Source of the DNA: Branchiostoma floridae
Taxonomy: Eukaryota > Chordata > Leptocardii > Amphioxiformes > Branchiostomatidae
Assembly: GCF_000003815.2 (NCBI RefSeq)
Contig: NC_049992.1
Coordinates: forward strand, 20,210,983-20,274,982
Direction of reading: 5' to 3'
Length of the DNA: 64,000 bases
Of the stretch, positions 1 through 10,675 are shown in pieces. The notes beneath the pieces are model-generated. The model did not search any database and was not told the DNA's origin. It saw nothing but the letters and a program-made list of their open reading frames with translations. Positions within the stretch are counted from its first letter, which is position 1. Each line of letters opens with the position of its first letter. A program made the translations under genes and the position numbers.

Positions 1-1410
1 ATCAGTGTATCATTGTTGTAGGTTGCATAGAGTGGGGCACATAGTCCCACTGTCAAAAGCATTTTACTCAATACAAATCACCAATTTCACTGTAAATTTC
101 TTGTTCCATACAGAACACAAATGACATGTCTTGATGACAGACAACTGCTGACAACTCTACCAAAACATCCTGAGGGACAAGAAAAGTTACTTATCAATCT
201 AGTTGCTTACATGTATATAGAACCTCCAAACTTTGCATAACACACCTTTATCATATCTAGTTATAGACAGTGACAAACAAATAAAATATTGATTATCAAG
301 GACAACAATTAGATATGTTGATGCCTGTAGTATCTGTATGCTGGCATGTCCTCTCCTGTTCTTCCAGTCCTTACAAGTTGAACATAATTAAAATGAGTCA
401 TGTTAGGGCTTTTAGGTGCAGTGTATTATATTTAGTAAGTAACAAAGTATTGTAACAATCATATTGTCAACAAAATGGTTTAGGGTTAATTTTTTGGCAC
501 TTGATGTAATGTACTGAAAGTAAAACAAGTTCATTGTCAATTGGCTATTACGGCTATGTTGTACTTTGATGTGGAAATGTGATTTTTGTCAAAAGTTAGC
601 AACTTGAAATGTCAAAGTTTTAGAGAATACTTCCTTGTGTAATATATCCGATAAAGATATTATAGTTAGAGGCATTGATTCGAATATCGTCATCTGTTTG
701 TACGAAGTTATAAACCGTTTCCTTGTTAAAGTCCCCTCAAAGCCTTATTGATTTGTCAAAAATTGTAACTGTTCATAAAGGCAGTTAAATCATCACTCAT
801 ATATCTGACATAACGTTGTCTCGCGTCTGATTTTCTCTTATACTCGCGACTTCTCGCTACGTTATTGTGTCTTCATTGTGGTGTCATATTTTGCTACAAA
901 TGTACGGCATTACAGGGGATTACGTTACCAACCTCTGTTGTTGTATTCAAGAAAAATGTGGTAACATGTTAACGTTATATCGTGACGGCAAAATACGTTG
1001 TGTAGTCGACATCAGCATACGGTAACGTTACGTTGTAATGAGACTATATGTTATGAGTTCAATAATGACTGGGATTTGTCCTACCTTTCTTGATGTAACG
1101 TTACCGATATCAGCGTTCCATGTGAATTTGTTTTGTAGCGTAACAAATTCAAATACCGTTCACCCCCCTCCCCAATACTTTACTTGCGAACTCGTAATTC
1201 TCTTCTGTTTGCTTGGGTTTGGCAAGAAAATCAGATGATCAGGGTACACCATACACGGTGTCCTTGTTTCTTGTTGTGTCCGTGTCCCTTAGTTCTTCAC
1301 TCCAGGTTTTGCCTGACATCGATGCCTGTACCTTTCCTGACCTTGTCAGTGTTGTTGCAGTTTTTCCGATATTGGGGCAAAATGTGCATGTTTTGGCTGG
1401 GGAGGGAATG
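1..1410. other. No gene recognised; TAACGTTA-rich stretch
   Basis: I see no convincing coding exon here. From about 900 to 1110 the sequence repeatedly carries the palindrome TAACGTTA or its halves (GTAACGTTA, TTACGTTA) and is richer in CpG than the AT-rich DNA around it. The short open frames near 1040-1430 have no recognisable composition. If the minus-strand gag-like element to the right were complete, its reverse transcriptase and recombinase should lie here, and they are absent. Confidence 0.5.
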
Positions 1411-1528
1411 TTAAGGGTCGGTTTCTAGGGCCAAAATATTCAAGGGGAAAACCGAAAGTGAACCGTCTAATATGTAGTCTCTGTCTTTAGCAGGGAATGA
1501 GTCAAGGTATTTCACTAAAGCTGTGGCG

Positions 1529-2666
1529 TCAACGGGAGTAGGCAGGGGTGTGGCTGCTGGCAAAGATGTAATGTTTACGCGGGGCGGAGAGGGAGGGGCT
1601 TTTGGTACAGAGAGGCGCCTTGTGTGGCCCCGAGCATTTGAAACAGTAGTGCTTGTAGTGTTTGAAGCACTGGCCGTTGGGTTTGTGGTATTGAAAGCAG
1701 AACCCCGTCGGGATGCTTTGCGACGTGGTTGAGCTGGAGCTGGGGCTGCGTGTGGAGGGGGTGGAAGGGGAGGGGCTGACATTGTACAAAGCATCTACGT
1801 ACAATTGCATGTGGGGGTATCCCAAGGGGTGTCGGGGCATTTCTCCCGGTATTGGCGAAACTGCTCGTCGTATCGGAGCCAGTTGGCCTTGCGAGCAGCT
1901 AGTGTACGTATCAGGTGTTGGTATGCGATGAGCTGCGGGCTAAGTGTGGGATAGCGTTGGATATATATGAAGTGGTACACCAGGAAGGCACTGGTCCACT
2001 GGTCCAAGGAGAGGGTCTGTTTGCTAGCATCATTGCGGTTAGACAAAGTTAGAGTCGGGGTCAGAGAGCCTGAAAGGGAAACAGTATACTGAGGGGCGGA
2101 TTGTAGGGCAGGGAGCAAAGATTTGAGGTTGATGAACTTGTTTTCCCAGATCCTCTCCTTGGTCGGACCTGGAATGCCCGTGTCGAGGGGTACGTGAAGG
2201 CCAGGGCTAGCCTGGGTAGTGTGAGGGGTGAGGACAGAAGAAAGGGGGAGCGTGGGGTGATGGTCTCAGTGCGCTCGTCTGGAGTAGACGTGTTCTTACT
2301 CTTATCGTTAACTAGATCGTTACCTAAAATTGCTGCCACCAATGGGTCAGCGTGAGTCCCTGTGGCACCGTCCAGGAGGGTTGGTGGGAGAGTAGGGTGA
2401 CCCGTAGGGGATGTGGTGGACGTTCCCGCAGGGGCCTGCGACGTAGCTGCAGGGGGTAGGATGGCAGCCAGGCTTCTCTGGATACTCTGCGTTGCTGTAG
2501 TCAACGCGTTCATCTGGTCCTTCATGGCGTTGAATTCGGTCGTTGAAGGCGTGGTGAGGGTCGGCGTGGCTGAGGAGGATGGCGGCTGCTTTCGCTTCCG
2601 GGTCCGTTTAGGAGGGGGTGGCTGCGTTTGATCAGCTGCTGGGCCGGACGACCGTGTCTGTGGCAT
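1529..2666 (-). mobile_element. DIRS/Ngaro-type retrotransposon gag-like ORF, frameshifted
   Basis: The likely start is the ATG at 2666, opening with MPQTRSSG and a basic, proline-rich segment. The frame then shifts. A segment at 2118-1795 carries a WTSAF..Y...Y block and a later W.RYDEQFR block, which I associate with the gag-like ORF1 of DIRS/Ngaro tyrosine-recombinase retrotransposons. A third frame at 1840-1529 carries a Cys/His cluster (CFQYH...C...H..CFKC...H...C) resembling the knuckle at the end of such gag proteins. At least two frameshifts are needed to join the parts, so the copy is dead. No reverse transcriptase, RNase H or recombinase follows downstream (lower coordinates), so it is also truncated. 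The family call rests on motif memory, not a search. Confidence 0.6.
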
Positions 2667-2984
2667 GACTAGGGCTCGATAGAAAAATAGGGCGTGAGTA
2701 AAAGAACCGTGAAAAATACAAATAAGTAATGCAAGAACAGAACGAAACAGACTATCTAGGAATTGCTGACGCGTTCTAGAAGTACGTCTATTATGCCGGG
2801 GAGAACCGAGATATGTAAAAGAGGTGATTAGCATGCTATGAAGACGCAGTTACAGCGTGACTATTGTGGCATAGGTAAACAAATTAATTAGCGGAGGTGT
2901 ATACACGGTGCTACAGAGTCTGCTTACGATAGGTCCTTAAACTACAGTGCAGATGTTTGGGGAAATAACTTTTAATGAGCGAAA

Positions 2985-3480
2985 GTAATTTATGCCGACT
3001 GTCGGGACGTTTACGATATGAGAATCAGCGCAACGTGACAGAACGCCCATAGTAATGCACGCCGGTACAGACACAACATGGTGGACTGCACCACACAGAC
3101 GTAGCAAAACTGATAATACTGAAAGCACGTCAGCACAGGGAACCTAAGATCCCAGTACCACACGACGTGACAAAGTAAGGGGTAAAAAGTGATTCAAAAT
3201 AAATTATGCCGCCTGCCGGCGCGGTTACCGTAAGGTAATCTGCGCCACACGACATGACGGACATGGAGTGAAGCACGCCGGTACAGACACAACAGGTGAA
3301 CTGCACCACACAGACGTTAGCATTACTGATAAAACAAGGTATGGGGAGGAAAATGTATCGTGGAAATGTACACCTGGTAATGGCAGCACATTGTATCTGT
3401 GCTTCATGGACGTGACCCAGACGGATGTTAAGTACGTCAGTACAACTAACCAGGAGGCTAGACTAGTACCGCACGACGTG
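2985..3480. repeat. About 215-bp imperfect direct repeats
   Basis: A block starting near 2990 (TTATGCCG...) recurs near 3204. GCACGCCGGTACAGACACAA occurs at 3057 and 3273, and CTGCACCACACAGACGT at 3086 and 3301, giving spacings of 214-216. A further shared piece ending in CACGACGTGACAA is 309 bp apart because the second copy carries about 90 extra bases. The repeats lie between the SGNH frame and the gag-like frame. They could be split terminal repeats of the DIRS/Ngaro-type element or a simple tandem duplication. Confidence 0.6.
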
Positions 3481-3551
3481 ACAATGCATTATGTAGAAGG
3501 GAAATTTTTTACAATCTTTAACCGGAATGAGATGGGAGGGTGGGAGGAAAT

Positions 3552-3769
3552 NNNNNNNNNNNNNNNNNNNNNNNNNNNNNNNNNNNNNNNNNNNNNNNNN
3601 NNNNNNNNNNNNNNNNNNNNNNNNNNNNNNNNNNNNNNNNNNNNNNNNNNNNNNNNNNNNNNNNNNNNNNNNNNNNNNNNNNNNNNNNNNNNNNNNNNNN
3701 NNNNNNNNNNNNNNNNNNNNNNNNNNNNNNNNNNNNNNNNNNNNNNNNNNNNNNNNNNNNNNNNNNNNN
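3552..3769. other. Assembly gap (218 N)
   Basis: Run of N. Reading frames drawn across it are meaningless. Confidence 0.99.
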
Positions 3770-4374
3770 AGAGACAATGACGCCGGCCCCATGCGGCCAT
3801 GGTCTGGCTAACATCGATACCCGAACTGAGATGAATTATGGAGATGGACTGATTACAAAGGGGCGCCGCAATGAGTAAAACTATTGTCATTTTGGTCGGC
3901 TCACATTCATTCCTTTCAAAACATTATTTTTGCTCCGCAAAAAGGTGTTTTACAATTCATGAATTTTGCCGACACCAGGAGAATAAAGATGTGGTCTGAG
4001 ACAGATCAGATTTGGCAGGTATAACAATTTTATTCCTCGTACGGGAAAACAAACAAATAAGTATAACAAACAATCTGAGTCACACCAGGGAAACAGTAAT
4101 ACAAATAACGTCACATTATGTTTAGGGGGTAATTCCCATGGGGATACACATCATGTTGATGTGTACTGGGCTATGCACATCCAAATATCATGACATTGAC
4201 AAACGTGGGAAAATACAAACAACATTGTTTTTGAGGTTAAAGCTCACAAATCTAACCGCCATACAGCTCACCAATTATGAGCAACTAAAACGCCCAGAAA
4301 GGCGCGAAATGCGCCGAGGCTAAAATACCCAATGCTTCCGCTATCTAAAACACATGGAGGTCGCTAGGTAAAGT

Positions 4375-4995
4375 TTACTGAGAAGGTAAATGTGGGATTA
4401 ATGCGCCCCGAACGCTTCGGTAATACTGCAGATTACCAAGGTCACTGAGATGGAGACCATCTGCAACGAAATAGTTGGGGTTTTTCTGCCACAGCTTTGC
4501 GTGGTACCATTTGTGAACGGTTGGGGTAGCGTCGACGAGGGGACGAAACTCAGTACGGAAATCATGAATGCGTGAGTGGAAATCCGGCATGTTACGGGGG
4601 GATTTCAATCGCCAGATTGGTTCGGCTAGAATCACCTGTCGAACTGATGGTATTTCAGAGATTTTGCGTGCCAAAGCTTCTAAATCACGAGCTATGGTTT
4701 CTGGAGCCCATTGGCGTCTACAGATATCGTTGTGCCCTAGCTCTACGTACACAATGTGAGGACTGGTTTGCTGCAGAATAGGGAGCACACTAGCGTAATA
4801 TTTTGGGATGGTGCAGCCCGGCACGCCATGAAACCGAATGTCTACGTTAGATACCCAAAAATTAGGACAAATAGCTCGTCCGGAGGCTGTCGTAGTGCGA
4901 CGCCGAACAAATGACTTCAGTCGAGATACAAAAGAGTGACCGGTAATGGCGATGTTCGTAGTTGAAGTATCCATGAAAGGACAAGTTTGTAACAA
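4375..4995 (-). CDS. SGNH/GDSL-type hydrolase ORF of retroelement origin
   Basis: An uninterrupted 206-codon frame (start at 4995, or 4974 if the second Met is used). It carries the full SGNH set: block I GHSF with Ser21, a Gly in GVPG near residue 58, block III GHND with Asn89, and block V DGLH with Asp179 and His182. The end, LQYYRSVRGAL, resembles SGNH ORFs that I recall being carried by some Ngaro-like tyrosine-recombinase retrotransposons. Such proteins are esterase/lipase-fold hydrolases; their role in the elements is unknown. It is on the same strand as, and 1.7 kb upstream of, the broken gag-like ORF. All catalytic positions are intact although neighbouring retroelement frames are broken. 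A host SGNH exon is less likely. Confidence 0.65.
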   Translation of the reverse strand: MLQTCPFMDTSTTNIAITGHSFVSRLKSFVRRRTTTASGRAICPNFWVSNVDIRFHGVPGCTIPKYYASVLPILQQTSPHIVYVELGHNDICRRQWAPETIARDLEALARKISEIPSVRQVILAEPIWRLKSPRNMPDFHSRIHDFRTEFRPLVDATPTVHKWYHAKLWQKNPNYFVADGLHLSDLGNLQYYRSVRGALIPHLPSQ

Positions 4996-5018
4996 GATAT
5001 AACAATATGGCAGCTCAC

Positions 5019-5221
5019 CGTGGAGTTGAGTTCGGTCACGAAGAAACGTTCGGCTAGTTGATCGGTGTTGACCGGATCTCTGAGCTGAAGACGGGTCAAG
5101 TTCAGGAAATCAACAGCCTGGGAGTACGTTGTCCGAGCACTGTCCAAGCACTGCCGCCGGTTTTGTACGAACGAGTTCGGAGGAATTCCAGCTTGTGACC
5201 GCGCAGATAAGTTGTGTCCTA
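5019..5221 (-). pseudogene. Open segment upstream of the SGNH ORF, possibly recombinase N-terminal fragment
   Basis: Minus-strand frame ending TDQLAERFFVTELNST and running directly into GTGAGC, a good splice-donor match, at 5019/5018. The part before it (QNRRQCLDSARTTYSQAVDF) looks like the helical core-binding region of tyrosine recombinases. Continuing upstream to about 5400, a proline-rich frame joins only through a frameshift. This could be the end of a preceding retroelement ORF or a real exon. I cannot identify it firmly. Confidence 0.3.
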
Positions 5222-5529
5222 TGTTGAGGACTCACAGGGGCTCTGTAGGGAGTGATACCGGAACGGGGACGTGTTTGAGCGGCAACGTAGAAGGATCCGA
5301 CGGAGACCTGGCTGTCTGGCTCTGGAGGCAGGTCCGACGCGTCCGGGGTCTTGGCGCGCTGGCTCGGTTGAACGGGAAGCGGTTTCCACCAACGGGGCGT
5401 ATACGTAGCAGCTTGGCCAACAAGAAACTAGGAACAAGCGTGATCAAATCGTCGGACAAGGTTAGAGAAGAAACGTAAACGAAAACTCGAGGAAATTTCA
5501 GAGCGAAAAGTCTGCGATGCACACGCTAC

Positions 5530-6181
5530 GAGATGCGCTGCTGTGTTTATAACCGGAGCTGCCCTTACACATTATGTTCCTTTTCACCCGCTCGAACTCA
5601 CGGCATTCAATGTGTAGTTGCATGTGAGTGACTAGGTTGTGATGAATAATTGTCATTAAATATCTACATAACATACTTAAACAGGAAATGCAATCATACT
5701 GTTCACTAGAAATGAAAATGTTGAGAAGCAAACCGACCAAAGAAATAGGCATAAACTACCGCTGTTTACCATAGGAGTGTGGCTATGAAGGTGCCAGATG
5801 AACAAACGTCATTTTACCAACAGAGCTGAGCTGAGTGTTCAACTAGATGATTTTTTGTGAATTTGCCCTTCTACCCTCTTTAACTCATTAGTATAGTCCA
5901 GTTTAGAGATTTAACTACGAGATAGTTTTTATGTTAGATGCCGTCGGGACAAAGGAGCATGTGTACACGTGGTTTTTCATCAGATAAATCTCTCTGAAAT
6001 AGCTCTTTTGGGTGGTAATACATTAAAGAAACGTCAGATATTACTTCCATTTCCCCTTTATTTGTTATTTTACTGGTCTGCAAAGTTACTAGCCATTTGT
6101 GGGGTTACTTTAAGCAAGTTTTCTTAGGTTTTGCGTCGTGGACCGTTGTCAGCACCACGTTCTATTTCATGAAACCGCTAT
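5530..6181. other. Intergenic, nothing recognised
   Basis: AT-rich, with no ORF or repeat I can support. It lies just upstream of the first proposed exon of the fibrinogen-domain gene, so the promoter would be expected here, but I see no convincing TATA or Inr arrangement. Confidence 0.4.
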
Positions 6182-6292
6182 ATGTTGAAGCTCCCCAGGT
6201 CACAAACTGTACTCCTAGGCCAACCTACGTCTCTGGTGTGTTTTCTGTCTATTTGGTCAATTTCTACTATTTTTACAGCGACCTTGGTAGAG
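6182..6292 (+). CDS. Tentative first coding exon with signal peptide
   Basis: Thirty-seven codons from ATG 6182 to a good donor (GAG|GTAAGA). The peptide has Lys and Arg near the start, a hydrophobic run (LVCFLSIWSISTIF) and a small-residue site (FTA), as expected for a secretory signal. It joins in phase 0 to an acceptor (AATATAG) before 6405, giving a 112-bp intron and an open frame running into the next exon. Without it, translation would start at ATG 6444 with no signal sequence, which is odd for a Cys-rich extracellular protein. Transcript data are needed. Confidence 0.4.
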
Positions 6293-6404
6293 GTAAGAGT
6301 TCACCAGTTATGTAGGAGTTTCGGTTGGAGCTCTGTCAAATATGCTCAGCTGTCCGGGTTAAGATATGATAATTGTTTGTCGTTTTACCAAACTCTGAAT
6401 ATAG

Positions 6405-6606
6405 GAACGTCCCCATGTCTGGCTGAGTTTCACCTTTAACGAGATGGCGTCCCTTCAGTACTACTCCTTCGGCAGCGGGGAGTCTCCTGTAAAAGTCATG
6501 GGATTGTCTCTTTTGGACAGGTCAGCCAAAGACTTCATCATCTGCCGAGAGGGGACGGAAATGATCAGCGGGATCTGTCAACAGAAATGCCACTCCGAGT
6601 GTCAAG
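6405..6606 (+). CDS. Exon 2: N-terminal region entering the Cys-rich part
   Basis: The frame opens after an acceptor-like AG at 6404 and ends at TCAAG|GTAAAT. It contains ATG 6444 (MASLQYY), which is the fallback start. The first half is not a domain I know; the end (REGTEMISGICQQKCHSEC) begins the Cys-rich modules. The exon ends in phase 1. Confidence 0.65.
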
Positions 6607-7362
6607 GTAAATTTTATCCAGATAAGCTATACAGTGTTTTTATATAGATAATATTGTTGTCTAATGGAAATGATCAAGTACAATTTGTTTATAATTCTAA
6701 ATTAACCTTCAATGTAATACCAACAAGAAGCAGACGCTAATGTTTAGTGTAACATCATTTTTGAATTTATTGGATTTCTTAACCCATCGATCTTTATCAT
6801 ATTCACCAAAATGGTTTGTTTTCTGCAGCGTTTATGTGCGTGTCTTTTTATCTGGCAATCGACGGGCTAATTTGCACCCCACTCGTATATTTATATCTAC
6901 ATACATAGTAAAATTAATAATTTCCAAAAGTTATGTAATAACAACCCTTCATTTTAATTGTTTAGAAAAGAAAAACACCGATTAAAAATAGATTTAGCAG
7001 TTTATTGTAAAATGTGATTCTTTTATTATTCTGCGTGGTTTACTTCTTTTTTTCTCACATAAATTGTATATTGCACAGTTCCATGCAGCTTGCGTTATTC
7101 AACATTCATAAAATATGCTGATTTGATGAAGTCATTGGTCAAAATCCAAAATGGTGTACAATGTCTCTAGGTCGAGAATAACGCGGTAAATGTCCCTTAC
7201 TACATGATATTTGACCAAAGATGGCAGCTTAAATATGTATGGAAGTCATTTTGAAGCGTCCTTTTGAAGTCACTTTTGCATTCTAGTATTTTTTTTTTAA
7301 TCTCAGAAGTAGAGCACACCCGAATGTAGTTTAAAGTTTTATATTTCAAATCGTCTACACAG

Positions 7363-7521
7363 GTTGCCGTACAAGTGGATCTAACTCCGCAATGGACTGC
7401 ATCACCTGTAAACATCTGAAGGTGCCTTATCCCTACACAGAGGGCGCAACCGACGCTTTTAAGTGTGTCGCGCAGTGTCCGCAGCATTTTGAACCTGTCA
7501 CTGTTTTGAAAACTTGTACAT
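7363..7521 (+). CDS. Exon 3: furin-like Cys module
   Basis: TACACAG acceptor, then CRTSGSNSAMDCITCKHL and a later CVAQCPQHF, ending ACAT|GTAAGT. The Cys pattern (C..CxxC...C...CP) resembles the furin-like repeats of EGFR-family ectodomains. Phase 1 on both sides, 159 nt. Confidence 0.75.
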
Positions 7522-7801
7522 GTAAGTGAAGCATATTACAATGCTATAATGTCTTAAAAAGTTAAAAACCATCAGAATAAATATTGTTTTTTTTTTGTCA
7601 TTCATTGTTCTGAATAAATAGCACACTCTGGATCCAGGCTTGGGTAATTTTGTAAAATTTCGTTTAATGTTATTAGCAGTATTACAATAAAGAATAGGAC
7701 GATTTGCTAAGTCTACCAGGTACATTGTATTAAAAAAAATGAAAAAAAAAATTGAAAAAAAAGGTAGCTAGTGTTATCTTATAGTCAAATTGTCTTTACA
7801 G

Positions 7802-7897
7802 GCATCAAACGGATGGAAGAGGCCCGCTCTGATGGTGTTGTGGACTGTGTGACGGAGTGTCCCCTGACGCACTTTGATGAAAACAGAGTCTGCAAAA
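7802..7897 (+). CDS. Exon 4: short Cys-rich module
   Basis: 96 nt between a TTTACAG acceptor and AAAA|GTAAGT. It encodes CIKRMEEA, VDCVTECPLTHFDE and VCK: the CPxxxF pattern seen in furin-like modules. Phase 1 on both sides, continuing the frame from the previous exon. Confidence 0.7.
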
Positions 7898-8282
7898 GTA
7901 AGTGGGATTACTGAAATATCTGCCCATATTTACAGTGCACACAACACAGCTACAGCTCTAAGATAACGCACAAAATTACATTCTGCATAGAGAACTATAT
8001 TTCTACTCCATCGAGACCACACTTACGTGTATGTAGAAGCAAGTATTTGGTTAACATGAAGCCAAAATTCAATTGCCTTTTCAACATGCATGCCAAGTGC
8101 CTGATTATCATGACATATTTTTGAAAGTTATTGTCTGATACTTAAAAGCTAAGTTTTGGTAGTTGTAGCCAACACTGCTTTTGCCTTAAAACCTAGAAGT
8201 ATTTTAAACAAATGTATAGATTTAAATATCAAATTCTGTACACTGCAGTCTTGACTTTGAAGATCCTTTTCCTTGTTGACAG

Positions 8283-8426
8283 AATGCAGCAGCTTTTGTT
8301 CAGATGTCAGTGGTGAGGGGAGAAGAGTCTGCTCAGGTCCCGCTTCAGCAGACTGTGACGCTTGCAAGTATCAACAAGGCGGACACTGTGTGGGAGGTTG
8401 TAGTCCTGGACAGAAGGCTGTCAGAG
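8283..8426 (+). CDS. Exon 5: EGFR domain-IV-like furin module
   Basis: 144 nt. The CSGPASADCDACKYQQGGHC segment followed by CSPGQ matches the pattern (C.GPG...C..C.....G..C...C) of furin-like repeats in EGFR and related receptors. Flanked by GTTGACAG and AGAG|GTTTGT. Phase 1 on both sides. Confidence 0.75.
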
Positions 8427-8963
8427 GTTTGTAAACATACATGAAACACTTCTTGTTGAGGTCACTCAATCACTTGATCGAATAAGGAATCCAAACCGGG
8501 AAATTTAAGAATGTAAAGCATCATTTCGTGACGTAATTGTGACGTCGTTGATGCTAATATTGACAAAGAAGTAGAAGCAGACATAAATATTCTCTTATTT
8601 ATACTTTCTGAATACCATATGTAAAACAAACCTATTCAGCTGTTTTCTTGTTGACAAACGCTAATTGAGATATAACATTAATATTCACAACAGCACATTA
8701 GGGGATAACTCCGAAATAGTACAATTAAAGAAGGGGTCAATGAAAAGGTCAATCCGAACGATTTTTGTTTGAGAAAGATGTTTATATTAGCTTCTGACAT
8801 GTTTGCAGTATATATCTGACTGAAAAATACCACCAAGACATTATTTCAACTCAACATGATTGAACGTAGATAATTCATTCCTGATTCATTATTTGGTCCA
8901 TGAAATAACATCATTTTGCGTTTAAACGTATTTTAACAGTATCATATTATTTTCTTCTTACAG

Positions 8964-9662
8964 TAGAGGACGGATCTTTCACCTGTCACCAATGCCGGCC
9001 TGGCTATGAGTGTAAGTTGGGGGACGATAATGAAGACATCTGCCCAGCCGGCAAGTACACGTACAGTAACGAAAACAGAACAGCGTGCGAGCAGTGTCCA
9101 GCAGGAGAGTTTAGCGGCACCCCAGGAGCGGCGTCCTGCCATAATTGTCCAGCAGGGAAGTACAGTGCAAGTCCACTGCATGTTTAGACTGTCTAGCGGG
9201 GAAGTACAGTAACGGCGGTAGTACAACGTGCGAGCCGTGTACAGCAGGAGAGTTCAGCAGCACCCCAGGAGCGGCGTCCTGTCAGAAGTGTCCAGTTGGG
9301 CAGTACAGCATGGGAGAAGGATCTACAGAATGTTTAGATTGTCCAGCTGGAAAGTACAGTAACGAAGGCCGGACAGCTTGCGCTCCGTGTGCAGCAGGGG
9401 AATTTAGCAACATTCCAGGAGCAACGTCTTGTCAGAAGTGTCCAGCGGGGCAGTACAGTACAGCAGAAGGGTCAACAGAATGTGTCGTCTGTCCAGCGGG
9501 CAAGTACAGTAACGAAGGCAGGACGATGTGCGAGCCGTGTGCAGCAGGAGAGTTTAGTAACACTACCGGGGCGGCATCTTGTCTAAAGTGTCCAGCAGGA
9601 CAGTACAGCACAGCGGAAGGATCCACTGAATGTTTAATCTGTCCAAAGGGGAAGTACAGCTA
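8964..9662 (+). CDS. Exon 6, first part: tandem ephrin-receptor-like Cys repeats
   Basis: After a CTTACAG acceptor the frame encodes units of the type CPAGKYSNEGRTACEPC followed by AAGEFSNTPGAASCQKC and PAGQYSTAEGSTEC. The exact DNA period is 150 bp: the CPAG codons start at 9190, 9340 and 9490. The pattern matches ephrin-receptor-like/GCC2-GCC3 Cys modules of secreted and membrane proteins. The first unit (CPAG at 9041) is 149 bp long. Near 9168 it lacks about 10 nt relative to the next unit, partly offset by 9 extra nt, so the frame stops at a TAG about 9185 and resumes one base over. The exon is then cut by a transposon at 9663. Confidence 0.8.
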
Positions 9663-10542
9663 CGAGGGGTGATCAATAAGTTCTCGGCCTAACGCAGAAA
9701 TAATAAGCACAACTCAAATTTTGAGGCACAACTTTATAGTATGAAGTCTTTTATCAATATCCTCCAAATTACAAATCATTGGAGTCATTACTTTCCAGGC
9801 ATTCGTTTTATGCAAATTAGAAGGTAAGTGGCGAGAAAAAGAAGGGTGAAGTGTGATCAGATAATTTGACCCGCACACCTCAGGTTTCAGATCAATTGTC
9901 CACTTTTTTTCGTTATCCCTTACCTAACGTTACTGGGTGTCACCTGCAACGTAATGATCACAATAATTTGAATTTTGGTACACATTTATATAAGATTTTA
10001 TACAAGCACGTGGGATTATCAATAAGTCCTCGGTTTTGCGGAGAAATAATAAGCACAGCTCAGATTTCGAAGCATAGATGTCAAGTATAACGTCTTATAT
10101 AAATCTGTACCAAAATCAAAATTATTGTGATCATTACTTTGCAGGCGACACCCAGTAATGTTAGGTAAGGGAGAACGGAAAAAAATGGGACAATTGACCT
10201 GACCTGAGGTGTGCGATCGAACTTGCGCTGCTGGAAGTCAGACACCCAATTCTTTTTGCTTGAAATAGGAGGAGAATGATTATCAAACATTTTGACAATG
10301 TCTTTTGTTAATTTACGACATGGGGAACTCGACCCACACATGTCTGATCACAATTCACACCACTTTTTTCTCGCCACTTACCTTCTAATTTGCATAAAAC
10401 GAATGTCTGGAAAGTAATGACTCCAATGATTTGTAATTTGGAGGATATTGATAAAAGGCTTCATACTATAAAGTTGTGCCTCAAAATTTGAGTTGTGCTT
10501 ATTATTTCTGAGTTAGGCCGAGAACTTATTGATCACCCCTCG
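9663..10542. mobile_element. Palindromic mariner-like element inserted in the coding exon
   Basis: An 880-bp insertion bounded by TA on both sides (9661-9662, 10543-10544). Its terminal inverted repeats begin CGAGGGGTGATCAATAAG and continue for more than 80 bp with few mismatches. The TA duplication and the GGGTGATCAATAAGTTCTCGG end are typical of mariner-type elements. The interior is a second inverted repeat (about 9870-10010 against 10085-10210) around another GGGATTATCAATAAGTCCTCGG end, so the whole looks like a foldback derived from nested or inverted mariner ends. No transposase frame remains. Removing it with one TA restores the host codons TAC GAA GGC. Confidence 0.85.
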
Positions 10543-10675
10543 TACGAAGGCAGGAGAGCGTGCGAGCCGTGTCCAATAGGAGAGTTCAGCAGCACTCCGG
10601 GAGCAGCGTTCTGTCAGAAGTGCCCATCAGGACAAAGCAGTAAACCAGGATCATCTGACTGCAAACAACTATCAG
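10543..10675 (+). CDS. Exon 6, last part: final Cys repeats
   Basis: Resumes the repeat frame (YEGRRACEPC...GEFSSTPGAAFCQKCPSGQ) and ends in a short SKPGSSDCKQLS linker at CAG|GTGCAT, phase 1. The linker leads to the fibrinogen domain 4.4 kb away. Confidence 0.75.

Noticed and set aside
1713..2631. Plus-strand ORFs opposite the gag-like region
   Set aside because: They mirror the GC-rich minus-strand gag coding sequence; the minus frame has the recognisable motifs.
3268..3890. ORFs spanning the first N run
   Set aside because: Translation through N is meaningless.
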